Below the pieces are notes generated by a model. It was not told where the DNA came from, ran no database searches, and was given only the letters and a program-made list of their open reading frames with translations. From positions 1 through 21,382 of IMG/VR virus record IMGVR_UViG_3300025840_000309: DNA of 21,382 bases; one strand, written 5' to 3'. Below, one piece after another: positions 7,479 to 13,611 of this stretch (the first letter of the stretch is position 1; every line of letters begins with the position of its first letter). The translations under genes and the position numbers were made by a program. The stretch is from a virus.

Positions 7479-7895
7479 ATGAAAAATTTATATATATATA
7501 TATTATTATTTATTTATTTATTTATTACTAGCAATATTTTATGCACCACAAAAATAAATTTAAATGTAAAAATGTATTCTGGCATAGAAATCGGTAAAAT
7601 TGAAAATGGAAATGGATTTATGAACTTAAAATACTTTGATATTGCAATTAAAAACAAAAAGTTTAAATCTGAATTTACACTAAATACTGGTTTTACATCA
7701 AATAGAAAATCATTATTAAAATACAATCATTTTATTAACACATTTAGAAACAAAACCACTTATTACATAACAAATAATTTAGGTATATTTTTCTCTACAT
7801 CATTTTCAAATAAAATACAAGGTAGGAATAATTACGTATCATTTTTCACAGAAGATAACTATCAATCGATAGGCATTGATTTTATATTTATGTAA
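7479..7895 (+). CDS. Exported beta-rich protein, possible outer-membrane protein
   Basis: The 138-residue protein starts MKNLYIYILLFIYLFITSN, a clear signal-peptide-like hydrophobic helix behind a single Lys, with cleavage probably between residues 20 and 25. The Cys at 22 does not follow a good lipobox. The rest alternates polar and hydrophobic residues in strand-length blocks (for example YYITNNLGIFFSTSF and QSIGIDFIFM), separated by Asn/Lys-rich turns. This suggests a small beta-barrel or beta-sandwich in the periplasm or outer membrane. No ribosome site is visible, and it starts 15 bases after the previous stop, so coupling is likely. Phages use such proteins to alter the cell surface (lambda Lom is an outer-membrane example). 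Function here is unproven. Confidence 0.6.
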   Translation: MKNLYIYILLFIYLFITSNILCTTKINLNVKMYSGIEIGKIENGNGFMNLKYFDIAIKNKKFKSEFTLNTGFTSNRKSLLKYNHFINTFRNKTTYYITNNLGIFFSTSFSNKIQGRNNYVSFFTEDNYQSIGIDFIFM

Positions 7896-8095
7896 TGACG
7901 TTTTTCAAGGTATTTAATAGCGGCCTTTAACTCATAAATACAAATCTTATCTTCTAGCTCCATATCATTTATAGCATCATCTAGTTCATCAATTGCATCT
8001 TTTGCTTTTTTGTACACATCTAAAAGTTCTGGAACTGCCACAATCGCTTTTTTATCTTCATAAACTGGCGGCTCTCCACAGCAATTCGTTGTCAT
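7862..8095 (-). CDS. Unknown small acidic protein
   Basis: This 77-residue protein begins MTTNCCGEPPVYEDKKAIVAV and continues as a helical acidic body (ELLDVYKKAKDAIDELDDAIND), then EDKICIYELKAAIKYLEKRHYI. The adjacent Cys pair near the N-terminus could bind metal or form a disulphide, but no full motif is present. It is the last gene of the leftward replication block. Its 3' end overlaps the end of the exported-protein gene by 34 bases, tail to tail. The ribosome site is weak. No family is recognised. Confidence 0.6.
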   Translation of the reverse strand: MTTNCCGEPPVYEDKKAIVAVPELLDVYKKAKDAIDELDDAINDMELEDKICIYELKAAIKYLEKRHYINIKSMPID

Positions 8096-8102
8096 GCTAT
8101 CT

Positions 8103-8159
8103 TTAATTCCAAAGGGGTCGAATTCGACCGGTTTGGGGGATCGGGGTTATCACAAACAT
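8103..8159 (-). other. G/C-rich intergenic island with palindrome and possible 18-codon ORF
   Basis: The stretch between two minus-strand genes is about 47% GC, well above its surroundings. It contains the perfect 14-bp palindrome GGTCGAATTCGACC (8116-8129) and G-runs of five (8135-8139) and four (8143-8146 and 8114-8117). On the minus strand it can also encode MFVITPIPQTGRIRPLWN from an ATG at 8159-8157 to a stop at 8105-8103, but no ribosome site supports it. It could be an operator, a foreign insertion, a remnant of a host gene end, or a micro-gene. I cannot choose between these. Confidence 0.5.
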
Positions 8160-8161
8160 TG

Positions 8162-8464
8162 TTAATTATTAGTATTATCGCGCTCAGAAAGCATGGCATC
8201 GGAAACTCTATACGAAGCAATTGCGTAAGCTTCTTCTGAATGAACCCTTTTCCCGTCACTAAATAACTCAGTTGCTGGATTAGAAAGCATTCCTTTTAAA
8301 GCCATACCAGCAAACCAATCTCTTAATGTCATACATTCTGAATAAAATCCTGTATCAGGACTATTTGAACTTGTAAAAGCTTGTATCTCAGTATTTTTTT
8401 TAAGCATTTCTTTGTATTCTTCGATTTGAAGTTGTTGTTTAGCTATTAGTTGATCTTTGGTCAT
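8162..8464 (-). CDS. Conserved phage protein with MTLRDWFAGMAL motif
   Basis: The 100-residue protein has an N-terminal coiled-coil-like part (KDQLIAKQQLQIEEYKEMLKK trimmed at about residues 3-22), then the block SECMTLRDWFAGMALKGMLSN and a C-terminal EEAYAIASYRVSDAMLSERD. This MTLRDWFAG plus A-YxxADAML pattern recurs in small proteins of many proteobacterial phages and prophages, whose function I do not know. The family assignment is from memory. The ATG overlaps the stop of the upstream Cys-rich peptide gene (ATGA), so the two are translationally coupled. Confidence 0.75.
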   Translation of the reverse strand: MTKDQLIAKQQLQIEEYKEMLKKNTEIQAFTSSNSPDTGFYSECMTLRDWFAGMALKGMLSNPATELFSDGKRVHSEEAYAIASYRVSDAMLSERDNTNN

Positions 8465-8553
8465 CTTCTCTCACACTCTTTCTGACAAGCTATACAAATC
8501 ATCTTACCTTTTTTTGTTTTTTTCGTTTTTGCATCGCAACATTTTGAACTCAT
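8461..8553 (-). CDS. 30-residue Cys-rich (zinc-knuckle-like) peptide
   Basis: The short protein begins MSSKCCDAKTKKTKKGK and ends MICIACQKECERR. Cys pairs (C5-C6 and the CxxC-type pair at 20 and 23, plus C27) with a Lys-rich middle look like a minimal zinc-binding knuckle. A ribosome site (AGAAAGG) lies upstream. The stop codon overlaps the next start as ATGA, strong evidence that it is translated. A role as a small DNA-, RNA- or protein-binding factor is inferred only from composition. Confidence 0.65.
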   Translation of the reverse strand: MSSKCCDAKTKKTKKGKMICIACQKECERR

Positions 8554-8575
8554 TTAAATACCTTTCTTATATAAT

Positions 8576-8635
8576 TTAATTTTGACCATATCGAGCATAT
8601 GTTCTAAATGGTTTCCAATGGAATTTTAAACTCAT
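8576..8635 (-). CDS. Possible 19-residue micro-protein
   Basis: An ORF encoding MSLKFHWKPFRTYARYGQN has a GGAG eight bases upstream of its ATG. It lies in the leftward replication block between the helicase-loader-like gene and the Cys-rich peptide gene. It is aromatic and basic. It may be a real micro-protein or the surviving start of a longer gene. Support is only the ribosome site and position. Confidence 0.3.
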   Translation of the reverse strand: MSLKFHWKPFRTYARYGQN

Positions 8636-8661
8636 TTACATAACTCCATGAAAATCTCATC

Positions 8662-8733
8662 TTAGGATTCTTTTGATAGAAATTGTGGTAAGAATTTCCT
8701 TACATCATCAAAGTTTTTTACATAATTTCCCAT
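8662..8733 (-). CDS. Possible 23-residue micro-protein
   Basis: The ORF encodes MGNYVKNFDDVRKFLPQF and a short LSKES end. It overlaps the end of the preceding 45-residue ORF in another frame, as is common in compact phage operons. There is only a weak purine-rich ribosome site. It may be a degraded or very short gene. Confidence is low. Confidence 0.25.
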   Translation of the reverse strand: MGNYVKNFDDVRKFLPQFLSKES

Positions 8734-8855
8734 ATTTTTTCACTAATAACATTTGCTATTTCTGGTTCTATATCTTCGGATTCCGAAACCATTTTGTTAG
8801 CTAGTTGAGTTAAAATATGTACAACTTTCAATATATTTATATTTGTTAAAATCAT
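8718..8855 (-). CDS. Small unknown protein, 45 residues
   Basis: The ATG at 8855-8853 directly follows the stop of the upstream helicase-loader-like gene (TAAATG), which implies translational re-initiation. The product starts MILTNINILKVVHILTQL, continues with an acidic SESEDIEPEIANVISEK segment and ends IWEIM. It is predicted helical and has no recognised family. Its placement makes it a likely member of the replication operon. Confidence 0.5.
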   Translation of the reverse strand: MILTNINILKVVHILTQLANKMVSESEDIEPEIANVISEKIWEIM

Positions 8856-9332
8856 TTAATCTAGTAATTTTATACTATTATTTTCTAGTAATTGTATATT
8901 TTTATCTTTATTATAAAACAAATAAAACTCCCATATTTTACGAACTTCTTTCAATGTAAAACTAAACTCTTTTGTAGTTTCAAAACGTAAATCACGCCCA
9001 ATTTTTTTTAAAACTAAGGCAACGTCGTCATCTACAACAAAACCAGTGTATTGCTTTTTGAATCGTTCTAAAAAAGATTGAAATTTAATTTCTTTTTCGT
9101 CATCTTCACTTAAATTATATCTATTAGCATGTTTAATGATATTACTTGGTCTTGGCATATATTGACTATCATTATTTTTAACTAAATATCTAATTGATTT
9201 TACAACATTTTGTATTTCTTCATCAATCAAAAAATCTATATAAGATTTAAACATTTCTTTATCTTTGTTCAATGGATCTTTTTCATACGCTCTAAACATT
9301 GAATTTAATGCTGAGATCAATTCTTTACTCAT
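8856..9332 (-). CDS. Probable replicative helicase loader (lambda P/G39P-like)
   Basis: The 158-residue acidic, helical protein directly follows the replication initiator gene (2-base gap), the place of lambda P or DnaC/G39P-type loaders. Visible features are an N-terminal FRAYEKDPLNKDKEMFKSYI segment, then EIQNVVKSIRYLVKN, followed by YMPRPSNIIKHANRY. A short helical repeat region before a P-x-P-S-x-I motif is typical of helicase-loader and G39P-like proteins. There is no Walker box, so it is not a DnaC-type ATPase. The C-terminus (EVRKIWEFYLFY) might contact the helicase. The call rests on weak motif similarity plus gene order. Confidence 0.5.
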   Translation of the reverse strand: MSKELISALNSMFRAYEKDPLNKDKEMFKSYIDFLIDEEIQNVVKSIRYLVKNNDSQYMPRPSNIIKHANRYNLSEDDEKEIKFQSFLERFKKQYTGFVVDDDVALVLKKIGRDLRFETTKEFSFTLKEVRKIWEFYLFYNKDKNIQLLENNSIKLLD

Positions 9333-9334
9333 AT

Positions 9335-10150
9335 TTACCCTCTTTTCTGTAATTCATTAACAAACTCATATATCTCATTCACAGATTCTGTTTCGTATTG
9401 TTCGTTATTTTTTTTATTAACGATTTTATTGTAATTATTCTCACTGTACCTTAATAGCCAATTCCTAGAGGCCGCTACCCAGCTCTTCATTGGCTTTCCT
9501 GCAACTTTCCACCCGTTAGATTCATAATAGTTGAAAAATTGCTCTGACTGCAAAAATAAAGCCCTCTCATTAACATTTAGACTCTTAGAAAATGCATATT
9601 TAGATATTTCTTTAAAAATATCATTAATTTCAGGCTTAACAAACTTTTTCTTTTTATCGATACTTTCAAAAATATTAAATTGCTCATTTTTATCACTTTC
9701 TTTTTTAGATATTAATTTATTAATATCTTTTTTCTTTATATTATTATCATTCTTATCATTATTGTTTGTGCGCGCTATCGTTTCACTATCGTTTCGCCAT
9801 CGTTTCGCTATCGTTTCGCTATCGTTTCTTGATTCTTGATATTTATCATAATTTACGCACGAAATTAACGTTCCTTTTCCGATCGCTATCGTTTCGATCA
9901 TTGAATCATTTTGTAAAAATTTTATTGCACGTGTGATTGTCGATCTATGAATATTAATTTGCTCTGATAATTTACTAAGAGAAGTATAAAAAGACCCCCT
10001 TTTTATCAATGTTTTTTGATTATTGATAATGATACTCTTATCTTTATGATTACATCTAAGTAAAATCTGAATAAATACTAAAAAATATGATTGATTTGTC
10101 ATTAAATGATGATCTAATAATGATCGATGAAGTTTTATATAACCCTCCAT
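9335..10150 (-). CDS. Phage replication initiator (O-like), carries the origin
   Basis: The 271-residue protein has an N-terminal winged HTH-like domain (EGYIKLHRSLLDHHL through about residue 100), with recognition-helix-type SEQINIHRSTITRAIKFLQ at 62-80. A low-complexity linker follows (110-165), then a C-terminal block GWKVAGKPMKSWVAASRNWL at about 214-233 seen in many phage replication proteins. By analogy with lambda O it would bind iterons and recruit the helicase through the next gene's product. The linker is encoded by an 11-bp tandem repeat array at 9774-9828, so the origin probably lies inside the gene. The ATG has a GGGGG ribosome site, partly inside the end of the upstream HTH gene. 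Confidence 0.75.
   Translation of the reverse strand: MEGYIKLHRSLLDHHLMTNQSYFLVFIQILLRCNHKDKSIIINNQKTLIKRGSFYTSLSKLSEQINIHRSTITRAIKFLQNDSMIETIAIGKGTLISCVNYDKYQESRNDSETIAKRWRNDSETIARTNNNDKNDNNIKKKDINKLISKKESDKNEQFNIFESIDKKKKFVKPEINDIFKEISKYAFSKSLNVNERALFLQSEQFFNYYESNGWKVAGKPMKSWVAASRNWLLRYSENNYNKIVNKKNNEQYETESVNEIYEFVNELQKRG
9774..9895. repeat. Iteron array, probable replication origin
   Basis: Five tandem 11-bp copies of GCTATCGTTTC occupy 9774-9828, two with one substitution each (A at the first base of copy 2; C at the third base of copy 3). A sixth exact copy is at 9885-9895. Directly beside them, 9700-9770 is a run of almost pure A/T with short TTATCATT-type repeats, a natural unwinding region. 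Iterons plus an AT-rich element inside an initiator gene is the arrangement of lambda-like origins. Because 11 is not a multiple of 3, three copies encode an 11-residue period (SETIAKRWRND). Confidence 0.75.
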
Positions 10151-10152
10151 AT

Positions 10153-10323
10153 TTACCCCCGTTTTTTAGAATATTCTCTTAGCCAATTCATTACCGAATC
10201 TAATTCAAAAAGATTTTTTCCGCCCATTCTAAAAACTGGCATACCGAATTTTATGAATTTGTAGATTGTTGTATTCTTGTATTTTATTTTTTTCTCTAAT
10301 TCTTTTATTGTTAATAATTCCAT
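10153..10323 (-). CDS. Excisionase/AlpA-like small HTH protein
   Basis: This 56-residue protein begins MELLTIKELEKKIKYKN and has the compact MerR/excisionase-type HTH: LTIKEL at 4-9, TTIYKFIKFGMPVFRMGGKN at 18-37, and a final ELDSVMNWLREY. The GMPVFRMGGKNLF block is typical of AlpA/HTH_17 proteins that read a site and then present a beta-hairpin wing. An AGGAG ribosome site precedes the ATG. Its stop lies within the ribosome site of the replication initiator, so it leads the replication operon and may regulate the divergent promoters at 10324-10467. It could also be an excisionase, but no integrase is visible. Confidence 0.78.
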   Translation of the reverse strand: MELLTIKELEKKIKYKNTTIYKFIKFGMPVFRMGGKNLFELDSVMNWLREYSKKRG

Positions 10324-10349
10324 TTTTTATACTCCTGTTTTAGTTATTA

Positions 10350-10384
10350 ACAATACTATACAATAAACAATTGTGAATTACAAT
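10350..10384. promoter_or_regulatory. Cluster of ACAAT half-sites in the divergent region
   Basis: ACAAT occurs at 10350, 10360, 10367 and 10380. An inverted ATTGT at 10370-10374 pairs with the last copy across a 5-base spacer. The cluster sits between the leftward replication operon and the rightward recombination operon. It may be an operator for the HTH protein at 10153. Short AT-rich words recur by chance in this composition, so confidence is modest. Confidence 0.35.
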
Positions 10385-10407
10385 GTATTAATATAAATAA
10401 AAAACGG

Positions 10408-10436
10408 TTGACTTTTTTATTTATTACATATATTAT
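10408..10436 (+). promoter_or_regulatory. Promoter of the recombination operon
   Basis: TTGACT (10408-10413), a 17-base spacer and TATTAT (10431-10436) make a good sigma-70-type promoter. Transcription would start near 10443, about 25 bases before the ATG at 10468, with the leader AAAACAAGGGAG (10448-10459). The reading frame extending upstream to 10408 is therefore non-coding. Confidence 0.7.
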
Positions 10437-10467
10437 AAATTCATTAAAAAACAAGGGAGTAAATATA

Positions 10468-11070
10468 ATGAAAGAATTATTAAGAAAACTACAAAAGGTT
10501 CAATCAGAGTTAAAATCTAAAAAAAAGAGGTATAATTCATTTGGTGAATATAAATATAGATCATGTGAGGATATCCTAGAAGATGTCAAACCACTTCTTT
10601 TTGAAAATGGATTATTTATCTTAATTTCAGATGATATTGAATATTATCATGGTAGGCATTATGTTAAATCAACAATTAGTGTATATGATATTTCATCAAA
10701 TACAGGTACTTTTTTAGAGGTACATGCATATGCAAGGGAGGAAGAATCAAAAAAAAAGATGGACGCAAGTCAAATAACTGGTTCAACGTCATCATATGCA
10801 AGAAAATACGCATTAAACGGCCTTTTTGCTATCGATGATGCAAAAGACAGTGATGCGACAAATAAACATGAAAATTACAAAAAAAAAGAAAAACAACATG
10901 TAAATGAAGATAAAAAAAGAGAATATCTAGAAAAAATGCAAAAATCTAATTCTATAGAAGAGTTAAAGGAATTATGGAGTAACGATATTCCGCAAGAATA
11001 TCGAATAGAATTATCATATGAAAAAAATATATTAAAAGAAAAACTTGATAAAGAAGCGAAAAGCAAATAG
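10468..11070 (+). CDS. ERF-family single-strand annealing recombinase
   Basis: The 200-residue protein anneals complementary single strands during phage recombination. It shows the ERF family blocks: SFGEYKYRSCEDILEDVKPL at 24-43, the KSTISVYDIS strand region, and KMDASQITGSTSSYARKYAL at 97-116 followed by NGLFAIDDAKDSDA. A Lys-rich linker follows residue 130, then a helical C-terminal domain (KREYLEKMQKSNSIEELKELW). I start it at 10468 because of the strong GGGAG and the promoter just upstream. With the YqaJ exonuclease and SSB downstream it forms a complete recombination module. Its first 12 bases match the starts of both LRR genes. Confidence 0.92.
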   Translation: MKELLRKLQKVQSELKSKKKRYNSFGEYKYRSCEDILEDVKPLLFENGLFILISDDIEYYHGRHYVKSTISVYDISSNTGTFLEVHAYAREEESKKKMDASQITGSTSSYARKYALNGLFAIDDAKDSDATNKHENYKKKEKQHVNEDKKREYLEKMQKSNSIEELKELWSNDIPQEYRIELSYEKNILKEKLDKEAKSK

Positions 11071-11080
11071 GTGAAATTTT

Positions 11081-11980
11081 ATGAAAGAATTAAACAAGTA
11101 TAACTATATTATAGAAAAAGACACATTAACTATTTTTGATGAGGGGGAATTAAGATTAGATTCTATTTTAAATAAAAAAATAAAAAAATTAAACGCTCCT
11201 AATTCTGATGCGATTTATTGCCAAAATAACAATTTAACGGAATTAAACGCTCCTAATGCTAAAAGAATTTCTTGCTACAATAACAAATTAACAGAATTAA
11301 ACGCCCCTAATGCTAAAGGAATTTTTTGTTGGAATAACAATTTAACAGAATTAAATGCCCCGAACGCTAAAGGAATTGATTGTTCTTATAACAATTTAAC
11401 AGAATTAAATGCCCCTAATGCTAAAGTAATTTATTGTTCTTATAACAATTTAACAGAATTAAATGCCCCGAACGCTAAAGAAATTTATTGCTGGAATAAC
11501 AAATTAACAGAATTAAACGCTACTAAGGCTGAGATAATTGATTGCCGTCATAACAAATTAACAGAATTAAACGCTACTAAGGCTGAGATAATTGATTGCC
11601 GTCATAACAAATTAACAGAATTAAACGCCCCTAATGCTAAAGTAATTTATTGTTCTTATAACAATTTAACAGAATTAAACGCACCTAATGTTGAAAGAAT
11701 TTATTGCTGTAATAACAAATTAACAGAATTAAACGCCCCTAATGCCAAAAGAATTTATTGTTCTTATAATAAATTAACAGAATTAAACGCCCCTAATGCT
11801 AAAATAATTGATTGCCGTCATAACAAATTAACAGAATTAAACGCCCCTAATGCTGAAAGAATTTATTGTTACAATAACAATTTAACAGAATTAAACGTTC
11901 CGAATGCAGATTTAATTTATTGTTACAATAACAATTTAACAGAATTAAATGATACCAATACTAAGCTAGAATCTTGGTAA
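11081..11980 (+). CDS. Leucine-rich-repeat protein 1 (18-residue repeats)
   Basis: The 299-residue protein starts MKELNKYNYIIEKDTLTIFD. After a 34-residue cap it has 14 tandem repeats of exactly 18 residues and a short tail. The consensus is LTELNAPNAKxIxCxxNx. It fits the LRR core LxxLxLxxNxL as A-x-x-I-x-C-x-x-N-x-L, with Cys in the core position and the Asn ladder kept. Variable residues are at repeat positions 11, 13, 15 and 16, on the predicted concave face. No signal peptide or membrane segment is present, so the protein is probably cytoplasmic. It has an AGGTGA ribosome site 10 bases after the ERF gene. Function is unknown; LRR proteins usually bind other proteins. A paralogue lies at 15183. 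Confidence 0.88.
   Translation: MKELNKYNYIIEKDTLTIFDEGELRLDSILNKKIKKLNAPNSDAIYCQNNNLTELNAPNAKRISCYNNKLTELNAPNAKGIFCWNNNLTELNAPNAKGIDCSYNNLTELNAPNAKVIYCSYNNLTELNAPNAKEIYCWNNKLTELNATKAEIIDCRHNKLTELNATKAEIIDCRHNKLTELNAPNAKVIYCSYNNLTELNAPNVERIYCCNNKLTELNAPNAKRIYCSYNKLTELNAPNAKIIDCRHNKLTELNAPNAERIYCYNNNLTELNVPNADLIYCYNNNLTELNDTNTKLESW
11183..11980 (+). repeat. 54-bp tandem repeats encoding the LRR1 solenoid
   Basis: About 14 copies of a 54-bp unit lie head to tail and in frame, with the common core AACAAATTAACAGAATTAAA or close variants. Two neighbouring copies, 11519-11572 and 11573-11626, are identical at every base, showing very recent duplication. Synonymous differences between other units (for example GCTCCT, GCCCCT, GCCCCG for the Ala-Pro pair) show older ones have diverged. 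Confidence 0.9.
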
Positions 11981-11999
11981 CAATTTAACAATATAATGG

Positions 12000-12028
12000 T
12001 TGATAATAAATTATTATTATGTTAAATT
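12000..12028 (+). promoter_or_regulatory. Promoter copy 1 of the shared set (exonuclease gene)
   Basis: TTGATA (12000-12005), a 17-base spacer and TAAATT (12023-12028) preceded by TGT make an extended -10 promoter. ATATAT and the leader AAAACAAGGGAG (12040-12051) follow before the ATG at 12060. The same layout recurs at 14004 and 15124. It lets the exonuclease/SSB genes be expressed apart from the upstream LRR1 gene. Confidence 0.65.
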
Positions 12029-12059
12029 ATATATGAATTAAAACAAGGGAGTTATAAAA

Positions 12060-12689
12060 ATGATAGTACATAAAATAGAGCAAAAAAGTGAAGAATGGAA
12101 CGAGATTAGAAAAGGCAAGCTAACCGCCAGTAATTTTTCTAAAATATTAACAAAAACAGGCAAACTATCTTCACAATATATCGATGTTATCTATGAAAAT
12201 TTAGCAGAGTTGCATACATGCCAAAGTGAATACCAGCCTACAAATTTTTATATGGAAAGGGGGTTAGAATTAGAAGAATACGCTATTTTAAACTATGAAA
12301 GTATATCAGGCGAAATAGTTGATAAAATTGGGTTTATTGAGTCTGAATGTGGTTTACTTGGGGTTTCACCCGACGGGTTGGTCGGTAAGGATGGTATTAT
12401 TGAGGTTAAGTGTTTGATGCAAAAAAAACACATTGCTTTGTTACTTGGAGAATATAAAGAAATAGATACTTATATACCTCAGATGCAATTCCAGTTGTTT
12501 GTATCTAAAAGGAAATGGGTTGATTTTATTTCTTATAATCCCGATTTTATAGAGCCTGAAAAAAGAATATTTATAAAAAGGATATTTATTGATGAGGAAT
12601 ATCAGAAATTAATTTCAAAATCTATAGATCAATACAAAGAAAAATTTATTGAATTAAGTAATTTATTGGGTAAAAATAATATATTTTAA
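12060..12689 (+). CDS. YqaJ-type 5'-3' exonuclease (recombination)
   Basis: The 209-residue nuclease is the likely partner of the ERF annealing protein, resecting double-strand ends as lambda Exo does for Beta. Family blocks are SEEWNEIRKGKLTASNFSKI at 10-29, MERGLELEEYA at 65-75 (E72), GVSPDGLVGKDGIIEVKC at 101-118 with D105, E115 and K117 as the catalytic D-(E)xK set, and YIPQMQFQLFVSKRKWVDFI at 138-157. Length is normal for the family. GGGAG precedes the ATG. The SSB gene follows 16 bases later. Confidence 0.92.
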   Translation: MIVHKIEQKSEEWNEIRKGKLTASNFSKILTKTGKLSSQYIDVIYENLAELHTCQSEYQPTNFYMERGLELEEYAILNYESISGEIVDKIGFIESECGLLGVSPDGLVGKDGIIEVKCLMQKKHIALLLGEYKEIDTYIPQMQFQLFVSKRKWVDFISYNPDFIEPEKRIFIKRIFIDEEYQKLISKSIDQYKEKFIELSNLLGKNNIF

Positions 12690-12705
12690 AATAGGAGTAA
12701 TAAAA

Positions 12706-13035
12706 ATGAATCAAGTAATTTTAATAGGTAATCTTACTCGCGATGTTGAGTGCAATGCTGTGAGTACAGGCGATTTAGTAGCCAAATTTTCTATAGCTGT
12801 AAATAGGGGGAAAGATCATGTTGACTTTATAAACTGCGAGGCATGGGGTAAATTAGCAGATAATCTAAATCAGTACTGTAAAAAGGGGTCAAAAATAGCG
12901 GTTATTGGATCGATTAGAGTAGATAATTATGAAAAAGATGGAGAAAAAAGAACATATTATAAAGTTAATTGTTTCTCTATTGAATTTTTAAGTAAAAAAG
13001 AATTAACAGACAATAAGATAGAATCTGATTTCTAA
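12706..13035 (+). CDS. ssb: Single-stranded DNA-binding protein
   Basis: The 109-residue protein has the OB fold of bacterial SSB: MNQVILIGNLTRDVECNAVS at the N-terminus, KFSIAVNRGKDHVDFINCEA, WGKLADNLNQYCKKGSKIAV, then IGSIRVDNYEKDGEKRTYYK and VNCFSIEFL. It is short because the usual glycine-rich linker is nearly absent. It ends KIESDF, a reduced version of the acidic DDDIPF-type tail that docks partner proteins. It would protect and organise single strands during replication and annealing. AGGAG precedes the ATG. A strong RNA hairpin follows the stop. Confidence 0.95.
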   Translation: MNQVILIGNLTRDVECNAVSTGDLVAKFSIAVNRGKDHVDFINCEAWGKLADNLNQYCKKGSKIAVIGSIRVDNYEKDGEKRTYYKVNCFSIEFLSKKELTDNKIESDF

Positions 13036-13037
13036 TA

Positions 13038-13068
13038 TGTGGACGGACAAGGGGGTGAACCGTCCACA
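13038..13068 (+). promoter_or_regulatory. 9-bp hairpin with ribosome-site-like loop
   Basis: TGTGGACGG (13038-13046) pairs perfectly with CCGTCCACA (13060-13068). The 13-base loop contains AAGGGGGTGA, close to an ideal Shine-Dalgarno sequence, but no start codon follows at a useful distance. It lies 3 bases after the ssb stop. A-rich rather than U-rich sequence follows, so a classical terminator is unlikely. It could stabilise or process ssb mRNA, or be bound by a protein or by ribosomes. Confidence 0.7.
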
Positions 13069-13115
13069 AAAATAATTTAACATAATTATCGATAAAATAA
13101 AATAAGAGGGTAATA

Positions 13116-13424
13116 ATGGTAGTGAATAAGATAAATAAATCAATTTTATCAGAAGCTTTGAGAATAACAGATGAAAGAATATTGACTTATGGTGATCCAG
13201 TGGAAAATTTGGAAAATATAGCTAAATTATGGAATACATATATAAAATCAAAAAAAATAAATTATGAAAATGATTTATGTATTATTACTAGCAAAGATGT
13301 GGCTATGATGATGGTTTTATTGAAAGTAGCACGAGAATTAAACTCAACTAATAAAGATAATTTAATAGATATAGCTGGATACTGTCGTTTAGCGTCTGTA
13401 ATAGAGGGGTTTGAAAATATATAA
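13116..13424 (+). CDS. DUF6378-type phage protein
   Basis: The 102-residue protein carries the pattern I know from DUF6378: LSEALRITDERILTYGDPVE at 11-30, NLENIAKLWNTYIKSKK, TSKDVAMMMVLLKVARELNS at 58-77, and DNLIDIAGYCRLASVI near the end. The YGDP, DVAxMMxLLKxAR and DIAGY blocks are conserved. The family is widespread in phages and of unproven function, often among nucleotide-metabolism genes. The family name is from memory. AGAGGG precedes the ATG. Confidence 0.85.
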   Translation: MVVNKINKSILSEALRITDERILTYGDPVENLENIAKLWNTYIKSKKINYENDLCIITSKDVAMMMVLLKVARELNSTNKDNLIDIAGYCRLASVIEGFENI

Positions 13425-13597
13425 TGTTAAGTAATACACTCTTTAAATACGGTTATAATTATAGTAAAAAGAGCAAAAAAATTTCAGAGTTTCATAGCAA
13501 TGTTTTTTCAGATAAAAAATGTAGTATTTATTCAATTAAGAAAATAAACTTTATCAATTTTCTGAAATTAAAAATAAATATTTTTTTTAATAAATAA
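13424..13597 (+). CDS. Possible 57-residue basic protein
   Basis: An ORF starts on the last base of the previous stop codon (TAATG), a coupled arrangement typical of phage operons. It encodes a Lys/Ser/Phe/Ile-rich product starting MLSNTLFKYGYNYSKKSKK and ending INFLKLKINIFFNK. No family is recognised. Because the region is extremely A/T-rich, an open frame of this length could be chance. GAGGGG lies about 12 bases upstream. Without this ORF, 13425-13611 would be plain AT-rich spacer. Confidence 0.4.
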   Translation: MLSNTLFKYGYNYSKKSKKISEFHSNVFSDKKCSIYSIKKINFINFLKLKINIFFNK

Positions 13598-13611
13598 GTT
13601 ATATTTTTCTT

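Noticed and set aside
8110-8150. tRNA T-arm or tRNA gene around GGTCGAATTCGACC
   Set aside because: No anticodon arm, D arm or acceptor pairing could be found around it. The flanking sequence is coding.
10408-10467. Extended start of the ERF gene at TTG 10408
   Set aside because: The TTG is the -35 box of a good promoter. The ribosome site GGGAG and ATG at 10468 fit the ERF family start.
11183-11980. Regular 54-bp repeats as a CRISPR array
   Set aside because: The repeats are in frame, contiguous and encode an LRR solenoid. There are no unique spacers and no Cas genes.
13480-13569. 9-bp inverted repeat AATTTCAGA / TCTGAAATT as a regulatory structure
   Set aside because: The arms are about 70 bases apart in very AT-rich sequence and inside a possible ORF. 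Chance is likely.
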